From the NCBI RefSeq assembly GCF_005405885.1, contig NZ_BJFL01000005.1, forward strand, positions 124,001 to 188,000: a DNA stretch of 64,000 bases, given 5' to 3'. The stretch is from Gandjariella thermophila (GTDB lineage: Bacteria; Actinomycetota; Actinomycetes; Mycobacteriales; Pseudonocardiaceae). Numbering within the stretch: position 1 is the stretch's first letter; each line of letters starts with the position of its first letter. The position numbers and the translations under genes are program-made. Positions 1 to 8,966 of this stretch are shown here, in pieces. Below the pieces are notes generated by a model. It had not been told where the DNA came from. It saw only the letters and a program-made list of their open reading frames with translations, and did no database searches.

Positions 1-124
1 ACACCTGGGTGAGCTGGCCCTCGACCCACACCGCGCCCAGCCGGTTGATCCACTCGGCGATCTTGCGGGCCACGGTCCGCACCGGCCAGGGGTGCTCCGC
101 GGTGGTGGGGCCGGTGGACGTCAC
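1..124 (-). CDS. xseA: Exodeoxyribonuclease VII large subunit, N-terminal fragment
   Basis: The reverse strand reads about 41 codons from a GTG at 124 off the left edge. The residues include [20 protein letters not shown] then [10 protein letters not shown], the OB-fold start of XseA, which with XseB forms exonuclease VII and degrades single-stranded DNA in repair. An AAGGGATC ribosome-binding site precedes the GTG. The order xseA, Rv1109c-like gene, ispH matches M. tuberculosis Rv1108c-Rv1110, which supports the call. Only the 5' end is present, so integrity cannot be judged. Confidence 0.85.
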   Translation of the reverse strand, partial: MTSTGPTTAEHPWPVRTVARKIAEWINRLGAVWVEGQLTQV

Positions 125-212
125 GGTCGGGCGATCCCTTCTGGGCTGGTGGGCGCGGCGCGCCGGAACACGCGCCGAGCGGACAATCGGCGCTCGGGCC
201 GGCGGCCTTCAG

Positions 213-758
213 TCAGCGCTGCTGGTTGCGCACGGTGAGCAGGCGCCGTTCCAGCATGCCGAGAAACTCCGGCCGCGCGGCGTGCTCCCGCTCGTACGCC
301 AGCAGCTCCTCGAGTTGCACCGCGGACAGCCGGCGCAGCCTGCCGCGCAACTGGGGCAGGCTCAGCTCGCCGTACTCGGGCAGCGCGTCCGGCCCCTCGC
401 CGTCGGTGCCCTCGGCGCCGCTGTCGAACTCGCCCTCGACGTGCTCCTCGGCCAGGGCCCGCTCCTCCTGCGCCCACGGGTCGGCCACGTCCGGCCCGCC
501 CGCGCCCGGCTCCGGGAGGTCCTCGTCGAAGGTGGCCCACTCCGGCGTCTCCGGCGCCGGGCGCAGTCCGGCCAGCAGGTCGTCGCCCTTGATGGCCAGC
601 TCGGTGACCGTCTGCTGGACCCGCATGGACAGCTGCAGCGCCTGGCTGACCAGCGTCACCGGCAGACCGGCCAGCTGCTGCGGCAGGCGGCGCGCCTCGT
701 CCACGGCGGTCACCGCGAGCCCGGCTGCCACGCGTACCGGAAGCGGTAGGCACTTCAT
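213..758 (-). CDS. Lipid droplet-associated-type protein (Rv1109c-like)
   Basis: About 181 residues. The start is the ATG beginning MKCLPLPVRVAAGLAV. The first ~55 residues are amphipathic and alanine/leucine-rich (two blocks around VAAGLAVTAVDEAR and LAGLPVTLVSQALQLSM), followed by an acidic linker (~80-125) and a basic helical C-terminus ending in LLTVRNQQR. Length, composition and position between xseA and ispH match the actinobacterial family annotated as lipid droplet-associated protein (Rv1109c). No catalytic motif is visible and the molecular role is unproven. It is transcribed towards xseA and divergently from ispH across a ~125-bp gap that must hold both promoters. Confidence 0.7.
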   Translation of the reverse strand: MKCLPLPVRVAAGLAVTAVDEARRLPQQLAGLPVTLVSQALQLSMRVQQTVTELAIKGDDLLAGLRPAPETPEWATFDEDLPEPGAGGPDVADPWAQEERALAEEHVEGEFDSGAEGTDGEGPDALPEYGELSLPQLRGRLRRLSAVQLEELLAYEREHAARPEFLGMLERRLLTVRNQQR

Positions 759-883
759 GTGTTCTAGCCTGCCCCAGCGGCCCCCCTCCTGCCCAGCGGG
801 CGCCCCGCACGTAACCGCGCTCACCCGCCGACGATCCCTGCGGGGCGCTGCTCTCCGGCGGCCTCGCCCGTACCCTGGGCACC

Positions 884-1912
884 ATGAGCGCTTCCCAGCC
901 GAGCACCGAACCGGGCAGCATCGAGACCGGCGGTTCCGACGTGAGCAGCGGCGACACGCAGACCACGAAGCCGAAGCGGGTGCTGCTGGCCAAGCCCCGC
1001 GGTTACTGCGCCGGGGTGGACCGGGCCGTGGTGACGGTGGAGAAGGCGCTGGAGACCTACGGACCGCCGGTGTACGTGCGGAAGCAGATCGTGCACAACA
1101 AGCACGTGGTGGAGACGCTGGAAAAGCGTGGCGCGATCTTCGTCGAGGAGACGGACGAGGTGCCCGAGGGCGCGCTCGTGGTGTTCTCCGCGCACGGCGT
1201 CGCGCCGGCGGTGCACGACGGCGCGAAGCAGCGGAACCTGCGCACCATCGACGCCACCTGCCCGCTGGTCACCAAGGTGCACCAGGAGGCCAAGCGGTTC
1301 GCCCGGGATGACTACGACATCCTGCTGATCGGCCACGAGGGGCACGAGGAGGTCGAGGGCACCTCCGGTGAGGCCCCGGAGCGCATCCAGTTGGTGGACC
1401 GGCCCGAGGACGTGGACAAGGTCCAGGTGCGTGACCCGTCCAAGGTGATCTGGCTGTCGCAGACCACGCTCAGTGTCGACGAGACCATGGAGCGGGTGAA
1501 CCAGCTTCGGGAGCGGTTCCCGGAACTGCAGGACCCGCCCAGCGACGACATCTGCTACGCCACGCAGAACCGTCAGGTCGCGGTGAAGGCGATGGCCGCC
1601 GAGTGCGACCTGGTGCTCGTGGTCGGCTCGCAGAACTCGTCCAACTCCAAGCGGCTGGTCGAGGTGGCGCGCAACGCCGGCGCGCGGGACGCGCACCTGA
1701 TCGACTACGCCGACGAGGTCGACGAGTCCTGGCTGGACGGCGTCGGCACGATCGGCGTGACCAGCGGTGCCTCGGTGCCGGACGTGCTGGTTATGCAGCT
1801 GCTGTCCTGGTTGGCCGAGCGCGGCTGGGCGGACGTCGAAGAGGTCACCACGGCCAACGAGAAGGTCGCGTTCGCACTGCCCCGGGAGCTGCGCAAGGAC
1901 CTGGTGCGCTGA
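884..1912 (+). CDS. ispH: 4-hydroxy-3-methylbut-2-enyl diphosphate reductase
   Basis: 342 residues. This is the last enzyme of the MEP isoprenoid pathway, reducing HMBPP to IPP and DMAPP in the cytosol with a [4Fe-4S] cluster. The three conserved cluster cysteines are visible: RGYCAG (Cys42), DATCPLV (~126) and DDICYAT (~224). The catalytic Glu segment lies in the conserved [11 protein letters not shown] block. About 30 low-complexity residues precede the core ([16 protein letters not shown]), a common actinobacterial extension, so a later start cannot be excluded. It is followed by a repeat-rich convergent intergenic stretch. Confidence 0.96.
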   Translation: MSASQPSTEPGSIETGGSDVSSGDTQTTKPKRVLLAKPRGYCAGVDRAVVTVEKALETYGPPVYVRKQIVHNKHVVETLEKRGAIFVEETDEVPEGALVVFSAHGVAPAVHDGAKQRNLRTIDATCPLVTKVHQEAKRFARDDYDILLIGHEGHEEVEGTSGEAPERIQLVDRPEDVDKVQVRDPSKVIWLSQTTLSVDETMERVNQLRERFPELQDPPSDDICYATQNRQVAVKAMAAECDLVLVVGSQNSSNSKRLVEVARNAGARDAHLIDYADEVDESWLDGVGTIGVTSGASVPDVLVMQLLSWLAERGWADVEEVTTANEKVAFALPRELRKDLVR

Positions 1913-1928
1913 CGCGATCGCCGCGGCG

Positions 1929-2052
1929 CGATCAGCCGTGGCCGCTGATCAGCGCGCCGACCCGAGCGGGGTTGACCGCGAAATTGGGCGCGACCTTCGA
2001 GTGCGGCCGCCGATCAGCGGTGACGGGCGATCAGCCGTGGCCGCCGATCAGC
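1929..2052. repeat. GATCAGC repeat pair between convergent genes
   Basis: Between the ispH stop and the end of the DUF6542 gene, two near-identical ~26-bp copies begin CGATCAGCCGTGGCCG (about 1929-1954 and 2030-2053). The first forms an inverted repeat GATCAGC-N7-GCTGATC able to make a hairpin; in the second the right arm is a direct copy. A further CGATCAGCGG lies between them. The place, between converging stops, suits a bidirectional transcription terminator; that function is inferred. Confidence 0.5.
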
Positions 2053-2812
2053 GGTCGTCGGACCGCCGGCGGCGAGGCTGCGGCGTCGGGCGACCGCCGC
2101 GCGCCGATGGACTCTGCCGCCCGCCGCGCGCCTGCTGGCCACGCTGACCCGCGCCGCCCCGTGCCGACCCGGTAGAGCGCTCCGACGATCCGCGCCGGCC
2201 GGCGTCGGCCGAGGCGGCCGCACCCCGGGTGGGCGTGCCGCGCCGGGCGGCGGTGGAGGCGCGCTGCTTCGCCGCCTGCTCGCGCTGCCGGTTGGCCCGT
2301 TCGCGCCGCCGTTCCGCCGCCCGCGTCGCGCGTTCCTCGGACCCGTACGGGTTGCGCTGCCTGATCCGGCGGTACAGGCCGATCAGCACGGTCAGCGCGG
2401 TCGTGATGGCCATCACCGGAAAGCTGTTGATCAGCGGCGTGGCAACGGACAGCGCCTTGGCGGTCAGGCCACCACCGCCGGCGGTCGAGCCACCTGCCAC
2501 CAGCACGGTGAGCGGCACCGCGATCACCAGGATCAGCGGGGGCTGCACGGTGGGCCCGAAGACGTTCCTGCGCCGCGCCCAGCACACCGCGACAACGCAG
2601 CTCACCAGGTAGAGGGCCTCGAAAATGAAGCCCGGCGCCTTGCTGCGCTGGATGTCCACCACGGCGCCAACCGCCGAGAGCGCCAAGGGCAACAGCACGG
2701 TGCCCCACAGGGGCAGCCCTCTACCGGTACCGGCGATGGGTCGCTCGGTCCACGGCGTGACGTCGGGTTCGACGTCGTCAAGGTCGGTTCGCCGGTCGTG
2801 CGTCGCGGTCAC
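2048..2812 (-). CDS. DUF6542-type membrane protein (Rv1111c-like)
   Basis: 254 residues from a GTG (VTATHDRRTDLDD). After an acidic ~30-residue start come about four hydrophobic segments: LPLWGTVLLPLALSAVGAVV, the FIFEALYLVSCVVAVCWA region, a VQPPLILVIAVPLTVLVAG segment and SFPVMAITTALTVLIGLY. The last ~100 residues are a very basic, Arg/Gly/Ala-rich low-complexity tail, probably cytoplasmic. The architecture and position after ispH match the family next to ispH in mycobacteria. Function is unknown. Its stop lies in the GATCAGC repeat, so the tail may have been extended or altered by that repeat. Confidence 0.65.
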   Translation of the reverse strand: MTATHDRRTDLDDVEPDVTPWTERPIAGTGRGLPLWGTVLLPLALSAVGAVVDIQRSKAPGFIFEALYLVSCVVAVCWARRRNVFGPTVQPPLILVIAVPLTVLVAGGSTAGGGGLTAKALSVATPLINSFPVMAITTALTVLIGLYRRIRQRNPYGSEERATRAAERRRERANRQREQAAKQRASTAARRGTPTRGAAASADAGRRGSSERSTGSARGGAGQRGQQARGGRQSPSARGGRPTPQPRRRRSDDR

Positions 2813-2961
2813 GAGTGCACACGGTAGCCCGTTTCTCCCGGCCGATCTGTCACCGCATACGAGTCTCCTCTCGCGGACCACCCCGGCGCGGCATGTCGCC
2901 GCCTCGTTGGACGCGTATGCGGGGCGCCACCCGCCGATCCCGGCGCGCCGGGCGCGCGTGC

Positions 2962-3921
2962 TCACTCGCCGGCCAGCTCCTGGCTCAGCACCTGCTGCGC
3001 CGCCGAACCGCCGGCCACCTCGTCGGCCTGGCGCACCGCCGGCAGCGGTGTCGGGCTGGCCGCGGTCTCGGTGAGCGGCCGCACCGCGGCGCGGAAGCTC
3101 TCCAGCGCGTCCAGTTCGCGGCGGCGCGCGGACAGGAACCGTTGCAGGTGTGTGGTGGACAGATTGGCCGCGTCGATCGCGCCGCCGGCCTGCCGGTGCG
3201 CCCTGGCCGCCTGCGCCCGCACCTGCTCCACGTCCTCGGCGAGGGTGCGCTCCGTCGCGGCGAACAGCGCGGCCGAGGCCACCACGGCGAACCCGGTGGG
3301 GCCGCAGAGGAACACCCGCCGGTCCAGCAGCCAGCGCAGCAGGTCCGCGTCGGTGTCCATGGCCGCGACCACGGCGGCGTCCGAGGGCACGAACATGATC
3401 GTTCCGTAGATCGCGTCGGCCCACCGCTGGTAGCCCTTGCCGGCCAGTTCGGCCGCCCGGGACCGGATGTTGCGCACGTGCACCCGCAGCGCCTCGGCCC
3501 GCTCCTCGGCGTCGTCGGTCTCCACCGCCTCGGCCCAGCACGCCAGGCTCATCTTGGCGTCCACCGGGACCCTGCGGCCGCCGCCGACCAGCAGCACCAT
3601 GTCTGGCCGGACCGATCCGCCGCCGGCCAGGTCGGTCTGCACGGTGAAATGCAGCCCCTCCCGCAGGCCGAGCGCCCTGGCCGTCTCGACCAGCACCTGC
3701 TCGCCCAGCTCGCCCCGCCCGCTGATCGAGGAGAACGCCACCTCGTAGCGGCGCAGCGCGGCCTGTGTCGCGTCGGAACGGTCCCGTTCCTGCTGCACCG
3801 CGGCGAGCGCGGCGTCGGCGCGGCGCACGCTGTCCTGGTACAGCCGCCACAGCAGCAGCACCGCCCCGGCCAGGAGCAGCGCCACCACCACAGCCGCCGT
3901 GCTGATCACTGCAGACGTCAC
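2962..3921 (-). CDS. rmuC: DNA recombination protein RmuC family
   Basis: 319 residues from a GTG preceded by a strong GGGGAGGG ribosome-binding site. An N-terminal transmembrane helix (AVISTAAVVVALLLAGAVLL) is followed by a short coiled coil and the RmuC core: RPDMVLLVGGGRRVPVDAKM, then GYQRWADAIYGTIMFVPSDA. RmuC proteins resemble a nuclease fold and limit inversion/recombination at repeats; biochemical activity is not settled. This short single-helix form is usual in actinobacteria. It lies beside sbcD/sbcC in a DNA-repair cluster but on the opposite strand. Confidence 0.85.
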   Translation of the reverse strand: MTSAVISTAAVVVALLLAGAVLLLWRLYQDSVRRADAALAAVQQERDRSDATQAALRRYEVAFSSISGRGELGEQVLVETARALGLREGLHFTVQTDLAGGGSVRPDMVLLVGGGRRVPVDAKMSLACWAEAVETDDAEERAEALRVHVRNIRSRAAELAGKGYQRWADAIYGTIMFVPSDAAVVAAMDTDADLLRWLLDRRVFLCGPTGFAVVASAALFAATERTLAEDVEQVRAQAARAHRQAGGAIDAANLSTTHLQRFLSARRRELDALESFRAAVRPLTETAASPTPLPAVRQADEVAGGSAAQQVLSQELAGE

Positions 3922-4053
3922 GAGCCCTCCCCGATCGAGGTCGACGCTCACACCTCGCGAAGGATCATCACGCATCCCCCCGACAGAAATCGTCAGGTGA
4001 CGCGCCGAGGCGTGATCCCGGAATCTGTCGGCGGCTGCCCTTACGTTGGCGCC

Positions 4054-5208
4054 ATGCGGGTGCTGCACACCTCGGACTGGCACGTGGGGCGGACCTTCCA
4101 CGGCCGGGACCTGCTCCGCGACCAGGAGGCGGTGCTGACCGGGCTGGCCGACCTGGTCGTCGACGAGCGGGTCGGCGTGGTCGTGGTGGCCGGGGACCTG
4201 TACGACCGCGCGGTGCCCTCCGGCGAGGCGGTGCAGGTCTGCACCCGGGTGCTGGCCCGCATCCGGGAGGCCGGCGCCCGCATCGTGATCACACCGGGAA
4301 ACCACGACTCCGCGCCCCGGCTGGGCGCGTTCGGCGAGTTCGCCGCGGCCGGCGGGCTGCACCTGCGCACCCGGATCGGCGAGTTAGATCGGCCGGTCCT
4401 GCTCGCCGACGAGCACGGTCCGGTCGCCCTGTACGGCATCCCGTACCTGGAGCCGGAGATCGCCCGGCAGGCGTTGGACGCGCGGGAGGCTCGGGGGCAC
4501 GCCGGCGTGCTGGGCGAGGCGATGCGCCGGGTACGGGCGGATCTCGGCGGGCGTGGCGAGGGAGTGCGCTCGGTGGTGCTGGCGCACGCGTTCGTCACCG
4601 GCGGCCAAGGCTGCGAGTCGGAGCGGGCGATCGCCGTCGGCGGGGTGGAGCAGGTGCCGGGATCGGTGTTCGACGGCGTCGACTATGTCGCGCTGGGGCA
4701 TCTGCACGGACCGCAGCGGCTGGCCGACCACCTGCGCTACTCGGGCAGCCCGCTGGCGTACTCCTTCTCCGAGGCGGGCCACCGCAAGTCGGTGCTGCTG
4801 GTCGAGCTGGGTCCGGCCGGGTTGGTCGGCGTGGAGCCGCGCGAGTTGCCGGTGCCGCGCCGGCTGGGCACGTTGCGCGGCGCGCTGGCCGACCTGCTCG
4901 CCGATCCGGCACACGACGAGCTGACCGGCCACTACCTGTCCGTCACGCTCACCGACCGGGTGCGGCCGCTGGACGCGTTGCGGCGGCTGCAGGAGCGTTT
5001 TCCGCACGCGGTGCGGGTGGACTGGCAGCCGGACGGCGGGCGGCCCGAGGTGGCGTCGCGCTATCCCGGCGCGGCCCGTGGCCGGCCGGACGAGGAGGTG
5101 GCCTGCTGTTTCCTGGCGGACTGCCGCGGGGAGGGGCCGAACCAGCGGGAGCGGGCCCTGCTGGACGAGGCCTTCGCCGCGGTGCGCCGCGCGGAGGTGC
5201 ACGCGTGA
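4054..5208 (+). CDS. sbcD: Exonuclease SbcCD subunit D
   Basis: 384 residues. Metallophosphoesterase subunit of the Mre11/Rad50-type SbcCD nuclease that opens hairpins and cleans DNA ends. Metal-binding motifs are visible in order: DWH (8-10), GDLYDR (~47-52), GNHDS (~82-86), LAHAF (~175) and LGHLHG (~215), followed by YSGSPLAYSFSE typical of SbcD. The ATG begins MRVLHTSDWHVG at the family start. Its TGA is overlapped by GTG of a 19-codon ORF that bridges to sbcC. Confidence 0.96.
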   Translation: MRVLHTSDWHVGRTFHGRDLLRDQEAVLTGLADLVVDERVGVVVVAGDLYDRAVPSGEAVQVCTRVLARIREAGARIVITPGNHDSAPRLGAFGEFAAAGGLHLRTRIGELDRPVLLADEHGPVALYGIPYLEPEIARQALDAREARGHAGVLGEAMRRVRADLGGRGEGVRSVVLAHAFVTGGQGCESERAIAVGGVEQVPGSVFDGVDYVALGHLHGPQRLADHLRYSGSPLAYSFSEAGHRKSVLLVELGPAGLVGVEPRELPVPRRLGTLRGALADLLADPAHDELTGHYLSVTLTDRVRPLDALRRLQERFPHAVRVDWQPDGGRPEVASRYPGAARGRPDEEVACCFLADCRGEGPNQRERALLDEAFAAVRRAEVHA

Positions 5209-5264
5209 GCCGCGGCCGCCGCCCCGATCGCGCGCGCGAACTCGCGGAAGGTGGGGCCCGATGA
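5205..5264 (+). CDS. Operon-bridging mini-ORF between sbcD and sbcC
   Basis: 19 codons reading VSRGRRPDRARELAEGGAR. Its GTG overlaps the sbcD stop (GTGA) and its TGA overlaps the sbcC start (ATGA), so it exactly fills the gap. A GGAGGTG ribosome-binding site lies 5 nt before the GTG. The RARELAEGG segment matches the ends of the sigE/rseA mini-ORF (AARELAEE) at DNA and frame level, and the same bases (GGAAGGTGGGG) serve as the sbcC ribosome-binding site. It may be a coupling leader rather than a functional peptide; translation is inferred. Confidence 0.5.
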   Translation: MSRGRRPDRARELAEGGAR

Positions 5265-8230
5265 GGCTGCACCGGTTGGACCTGGCCGCGTTCGGGCCCT
5301 ATCCGGGCCACGAGTCCGTCGACTTCGACGCGCTCGGCGCGGACGGGCTGTTCCTGCTGCACGGCGACACCGGTGCGGGGAAGACGACGCTGCTCGACGC
5401 GGTGGCGTTCGCGCTGTTCGGCTCGGTGCCCGGGGCCAGGGGCGAGGTCAGGCGGCTGCGCTGCGACTACGCCGATCCGCAGGTGGCCACCGAGGTGAGC
5501 CTGGAGCTGACCGTGCAGGGGCACCGGTTCCGGATCGCCCGCAGCCCGGAGTACCAGCGGCCGAAGAAGCGCGGCGACGGCTTCACCACCCAGCCGGCGA
5601 AGGCGTCGCTGGTGTGGCTGGACACCCCGCCGAGCGGGCAACCCTCCGAAGGGCTGACCCGGATCGACGAGGTGGGCCGCACCGTGCAGCGGCTGCTCGG
5701 GATGAGCGCCGACCAGTTCTTCCAGGTGGTACTGCTGCCCCAGGGCGACTTCGCGCGGTTCCTGCGCGCCGAGACCACCGAGCGCGAGCACCTGCTCGAG
5801 CGGCTGTTCGGCACCGAGCGGTTCGCCGAGGTGGAGAAGTGGTTCCGGGAACGCCGGCAGCAGCGCGGGCGGGACCTCGACGACCGCAGGAAGGCCGCGG
5901 CCCAGCTCGTCGCCCGGGTGGCCCAGGCGGCCGGCGAGGAGCCGCCGGAACCGGACGCGGCGGGCGAGGCGTGGCTTGCCGAGCTGCGTGGCCGGCTGGC
6001 GGAGGCGGCCACGGCGACCGCCGCGCGGGAACGGGACGCCCGCCTCGCGTGCGAGACGGCCGAGGCGCGGCTGGCCGAGCGCCGGGCGCTGGCCGACCGG
6101 GTCCGCCGGGTCCGGCTGGCCACCGCCGAGCTGGCCGAGCTGGACGAGCACGCCGGCGAGCGCCGCGCGTGGCAGGAGGAAGCCGTCGCGGCCAGGCGGG
6201 CGGTGCCGGTGGTCACCGAGGAACGCGCCGCCCGGCGGCTGGAGACCGAGCTACGCCGCGCCGAGACGGCGGAGCGGGACGCCGCGCGTGCCGTCGCCGA
6301 CCTCGGCCATCCCGCGGACAATCTCGACGCGGCCGCGCTGCGCCGCACCGCGGGCGACCTTCAGCAGCAGGCCGGTGCCCTCGGCCACCTGGTCGGCGAG
6401 GCGGACACGCAGCAGCGGGAGCTGGCCCGCCTGGCCGCGCTGGCGGACGCCGAGCGGGACGCCGGCGAGCGGGTGGCCGACCTCGACCGGCGGCTCGCCG
6501 CCCTGCCCGAGCGGGTGCGGGAGGCGCGGGAGCGGCTGGACGAGGCCGCGCAGGCCGAGGCCCGGCTGGAGGGTCTGCGCGCCCGGCGGGACGAGCTGGC
6601 CGCCGCGGTGGCTGACGCGCGGCGGCTACCCGAGGTCGAGGCGGAGGTCGAGCGGGCGCACCGGGAGCGCTCCGACGCGGTGGAGGCGCATCACGCCGCC
6701 CGCGAGCGGCTGCTCGACCTCCGGCAGCGGCGGCTGGACGGGATGGCCGCGGAACTCGCCGGCGGCCTGGTCGGCGGGCAGCCGTGCCCGGTGTGCGGCT
6801 CGGCGGAGCATCCCCAACCCGCCCGGCCGGTGGCCGATCCGGTCGGCGAGGCCGACGAGCGGGAGGCCGCCGAGGCCGAGCACGCCGCCCAGCTTCGCCG
6901 GCAGGCAGCGATGGAGGCCGCGCAGGCCGCGGAGCAGCGCCGCGTCGCGCTGCTGGACCGGCTGGCCGGTCGCGGCGCCGACGAGCTGGCCGGGGCGTTG
7001 CGCGCGGTGGCCGAGGAGTTCGACCGCGCCGCCGAGCTGGCCGCACAGGTGGCCGCCCGCCGGGACGCGGTCCGCGCGCTGGAGGAGGAGGCCGAGACGC
7101 TGCACGGCCGGCGGGCGAGCGCCGAGACGGACCGGACCCGGGTCGCGGTGGACCGCGCCAACCTGGCCGAGGTGGTCGCCGAGCGTGCCGAGCGGCTGGA
7201 GCGGGCCAGGGGCGAGTACCCCGACGTGGCCGCCCGCCGCCGGCACCTGCTGGCCCTGGTCGACGGCCTGAACGCGCTGGCGGAGGCGCGCGCCGCACGG
7301 TCCGACGCGGCCCACCGGCTGGCCGAGCAGCGCGACGCGGTGACGGCCGCCGCGCTCCGAGCCGGGTTCGTGGACGCGGCCGAGGCACTTGGCGCGGCCC
7401 GCGACGACGCGGTGCTGACCAAGCTCGAGGAGCAGCTGGACGAGGCCCGCCGGCGGGAGGCGGCGGCCCGGCACACGCTCGCCGAACCGGAACTGGCCGG
7501 CATCGACCCCGGTACGGAGGTCGACCTGGACACCGCCGAGCGCCTCGCCCGGGACACGCGCGCCGAGTCCGAGACGGCGCTCGCCGCGCTCCGCGCCGCC
7601 GAGGGCCGCGCCGCGGACGTGGACGAACTCGCCGTCCGGTTGCGCGCGGCATGGGCCGAGCTGGCGCCGGCCGAGGCCGAGTTCGCCGAGCTGGACGCGC
7701 TCACCGACGTGGTCAACGGGCGCGGCCAGAACAGCCGGCGGATGTCGCTGCGGTCGTACGTGCTCGCCGCGCGGCTGGCCGAGGTCGCGGCCGCCGCCAC
7801 GCAGCGGCTGCAGCGGATGAGTCACGGCCGGTACGCGTTCGTGCACACCGACGAGGCCGGCCCCCGCGGCACCCGCGGCGGGCTCGGGCTGTCCGTGCTG
7901 GACGACTACTCCGGCCGGGAACGCCCAGCGAAGACGCTCTCCGGTGGCGAGTCGTTCCTCGCGTCGCTGTCCCTGGCCCTGGGCCTGGCCGACGTGGTGG
8001 CCGCGGAGACCGGCGGCGCGCTGCTGGACACGCTGTTCGTGGACGAGGGCTTCGGCACCCTCGACGCGGAGACGCTGGACGTGGTCATGGACGCGCTGGA
8101 CGAGTTGCGCGCCGGCGGCCGGGTGGTCGGCCTGGTGTCGCACGTGGAGGAGCTGCGCCAGCGCATCCCTGTCCGGCTGCGGGTGCGCAAGGCCCGCACC
8201 GGCTCCACGCTGCACATCACCGCGGGCTGA
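5261..8230 (+). CDS. sbcC: Exonuclease SbcCD subunit C (Rad50-like ATPase)
   Basis: 989 residues. SMC-like ATPase partner of SbcD. Walker A GDTGAGKTT is at 35-43 and the Q-loop region FFQVVLLPQGDF at ~150. Long Ala/Arg/Glu-rich coiled coils flank a zinc hook CPVC (~508-511). The C-terminal lobe carries the ABC signature LSGGESF (~893) and Walker B LLDTLFVDEGFGTLD (~920-935). The length is normal for the family. The ATG at 5261 begins MRLHRLDLAAFGPY, the usual SbcC start, and lies in the ATGA overlap with the bridging mini-ORF. Confidence 0.95.
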   Translation: MRLHRLDLAAFGPYPGHESVDFDALGADGLFLLHGDTGAGKTTLLDAVAFALFGSVPGARGEVRRLRCDYADPQVATEVSLELTVQGHRFRIARSPEYQRPKKRGDGFTTQPAKASLVWLDTPPSGQPSEGLTRIDEVGRTVQRLLGMSADQFFQVVLLPQGDFARFLRAETTEREHLLERLFGTERFAEVEKWFRERRQQRGRDLDDRRKAAAQLVARVAQAAGEEPPEPDAAGEAWLAELRGRLAEAATATAARERDARLACETAEARLAERRALADRVRRVRLATAELAELDEHAGERRAWQEEAVAARRAVPVVTEERAARRLETELRRAETAERDAARAVADLGHPADNLDAAALRRTAGDLQQQAGALGHLVGEADTQQRELARLAALADAERDAGERVADLDRRLAALPERVREARERLDEAAQAEARLEGLRARRDELAAAVADARRLPEVEAEVERAHRERSDAVEAHHAARERLLDLRQRRLDGMAAELAGGLVGGQPCPVCGSAEHPQPARPVADPVGEADEREAAEAEHAAQLRRQAAMEAAQAAEQRRVALLDRLAGRGADELAGALRAVAEEFDRAAELAAQVAARRDAVRALEEEAETLHGRRASAETDRTRVAVDRANLAEVVAERAERLERARGEYPDVAARRRHLLALVDGLNALAEARAARSDAAHRLAEQRDAVTAAALRAGFVDAAEALGAARDDAVLTKLEEQLDEARRREAAARHTLAEPELAGIDPGTEVDLDTAERLARDTRAESETALAALRAAEGRAADVDELAVRLRAAWAELAPAEAEFAELDALTDVVNGRGQNSRRMSLRSYVLAARLAEVAAAATQRLQRMSHGRYAFVHTDEAGPRGTRGGLGLSVLDDYSGRERPAKTLSGGESFLASLSLALGLADVVAAETGGALLDTLFVDEGFGTLDAETLDVVMDALDELRAGGRVVGLVSHVEELRQRIPVRLRVRKARTGSTLHITAG

Positions 8231-8239
8231 ATCGGCCAC

Positions 8240-8424
8240 GGGGGGTTGCGGCCTGGCAGAACCACGGCTTCCTGCCGCTGCTGACCGCGGGCCCAGCCGG
8301 CCCGCGGCCGCCCGGGGGTTTGCGGCTCAGGAGGACGACGGCTTGCTGCTGCTGCTCCCGATCGCGGGCTGAGCCGGCCCCGGAGGCTCCGGGGTTTGGG
8401 GCTTGGCAGGAGCAACCCGCCGGT
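8240..8424. repeat. Degenerate ~75-bp repeat in the sbcC/ogt gap
   Basis: The 230-bp convergent gap carries three related blocks starting GGGGTTGCGGCCTGGCAG (8242), GGGGTTTGCGGCTCAGGAG (8315) and GGGTTTGGGGCTTGGCAGGA (8393). The first two continue with similar ACGGCTTCCTGC / ACGGCTTGCTGC segments and GCGGGC...GCCGGCCC stretches. They look like a diverged tandem duplication with a third partial copy. I see no coding potential. Confidence 0.5.
8285..8307. terminator. GC hairpin between sbcC and ogt
   Basis: CCGCGGGC (8285-8292) pairs perfectly with GCCCGCGG (8300-8307) across a 7-nt loop. It lies between convergent stops with no T-tract, so it could serve either strand. High-GC actinobacterial terminators commonly lack U-tracts. 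Confidence 0.5.
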
Positions 8425-8462
8425 GGGGTCTGCGGTGCGTGCGGACCACACCGGCGAGGCGG

Positions 8463-8966
8463 TCAGGCGGCCGGAGCCTCGTGGTCCAGCAGCCAGCGCT
8501 TGGTGTCGGTGCCCCAGCGAAACCCGCCGAGCCCGCCGCCGATGCGCAGCACCCGGTGGCACGGCACGAACAGCGCCGCGGCGTTGCGGGCGCACGCGGC
8601 GGCCGCCGGCCGCACCGCCGCCGGCCTGCCGGCCAGCGCGGCGAACTCCGTGTAGGTCACCGGCCGGCCCGGCGGCACCTTGCGCAGCACCCGCCAGGCG
8701 TGCTCCAGGAACTCCCCGGAGCGCTGGCGGACCTCGATGGCGTCCACCGCGTCCCACTCACCGGCGTGGTAGGCGCGCACCGCCCTGGTGACCGGCCCCA
8801 GGTCGGGAACCTCGCGGGCCTCGCCGCGCCGCAGCGCGGGGGCGACCTGGGGCAGCAGCGCGTCCACCGACGCCGTCCAGCCCGAGGCGAGCACCGCGCC
8901 GTCGGCGTCCACCACCGCGGTGAACGGGCCGATCGGCGTGTCCACAGTGGACCACTGGGAAGTCAT
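8463..8966 (-). CDS. ogt: Methylated-DNA--protein-cysteine methyltransferase
   Basis: 167 residues. Suicide repair protein that transfers O6-alkyl groups from guanine to its active-site cysteine. The acceptor motif FVPCHRVLRIGG is present near residue 130, preceded by RPVTYTEFAALAGRPAAVR and followed by GGFRWGTDTKRWLLDHE, as in the family. An AAGGAGGA ribosome-binding site precedes the ATG, which overlaps the ada-alkA stop by ATGA, so the two alkylation-repair genes form one operon. Confidence 0.95.
   Translation of the reverse strand: MTSQWSTVDTPIGPFTAVVDADGAVLASGWTASVDALLPQVAPALRRGEAREVPDLGPVTRAVRAYHAGEWDAVDAIEVRQRSGEFLEHAWRVLRKVPPGRPVTYTEFAALAGRPAAVRPAAAACARNAAALFVPCHRVLRIGGGLGGFRWGTDTKRWLLDHEAPAA

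Noticed and set aside
6213-8239. Minus-strand frames of 480-540 codons within sbcC
   Set aside because: Antisense to clear SbcC coding sequence with zinc hook and ABC signature; composition is only Arg/Pro/Ala.
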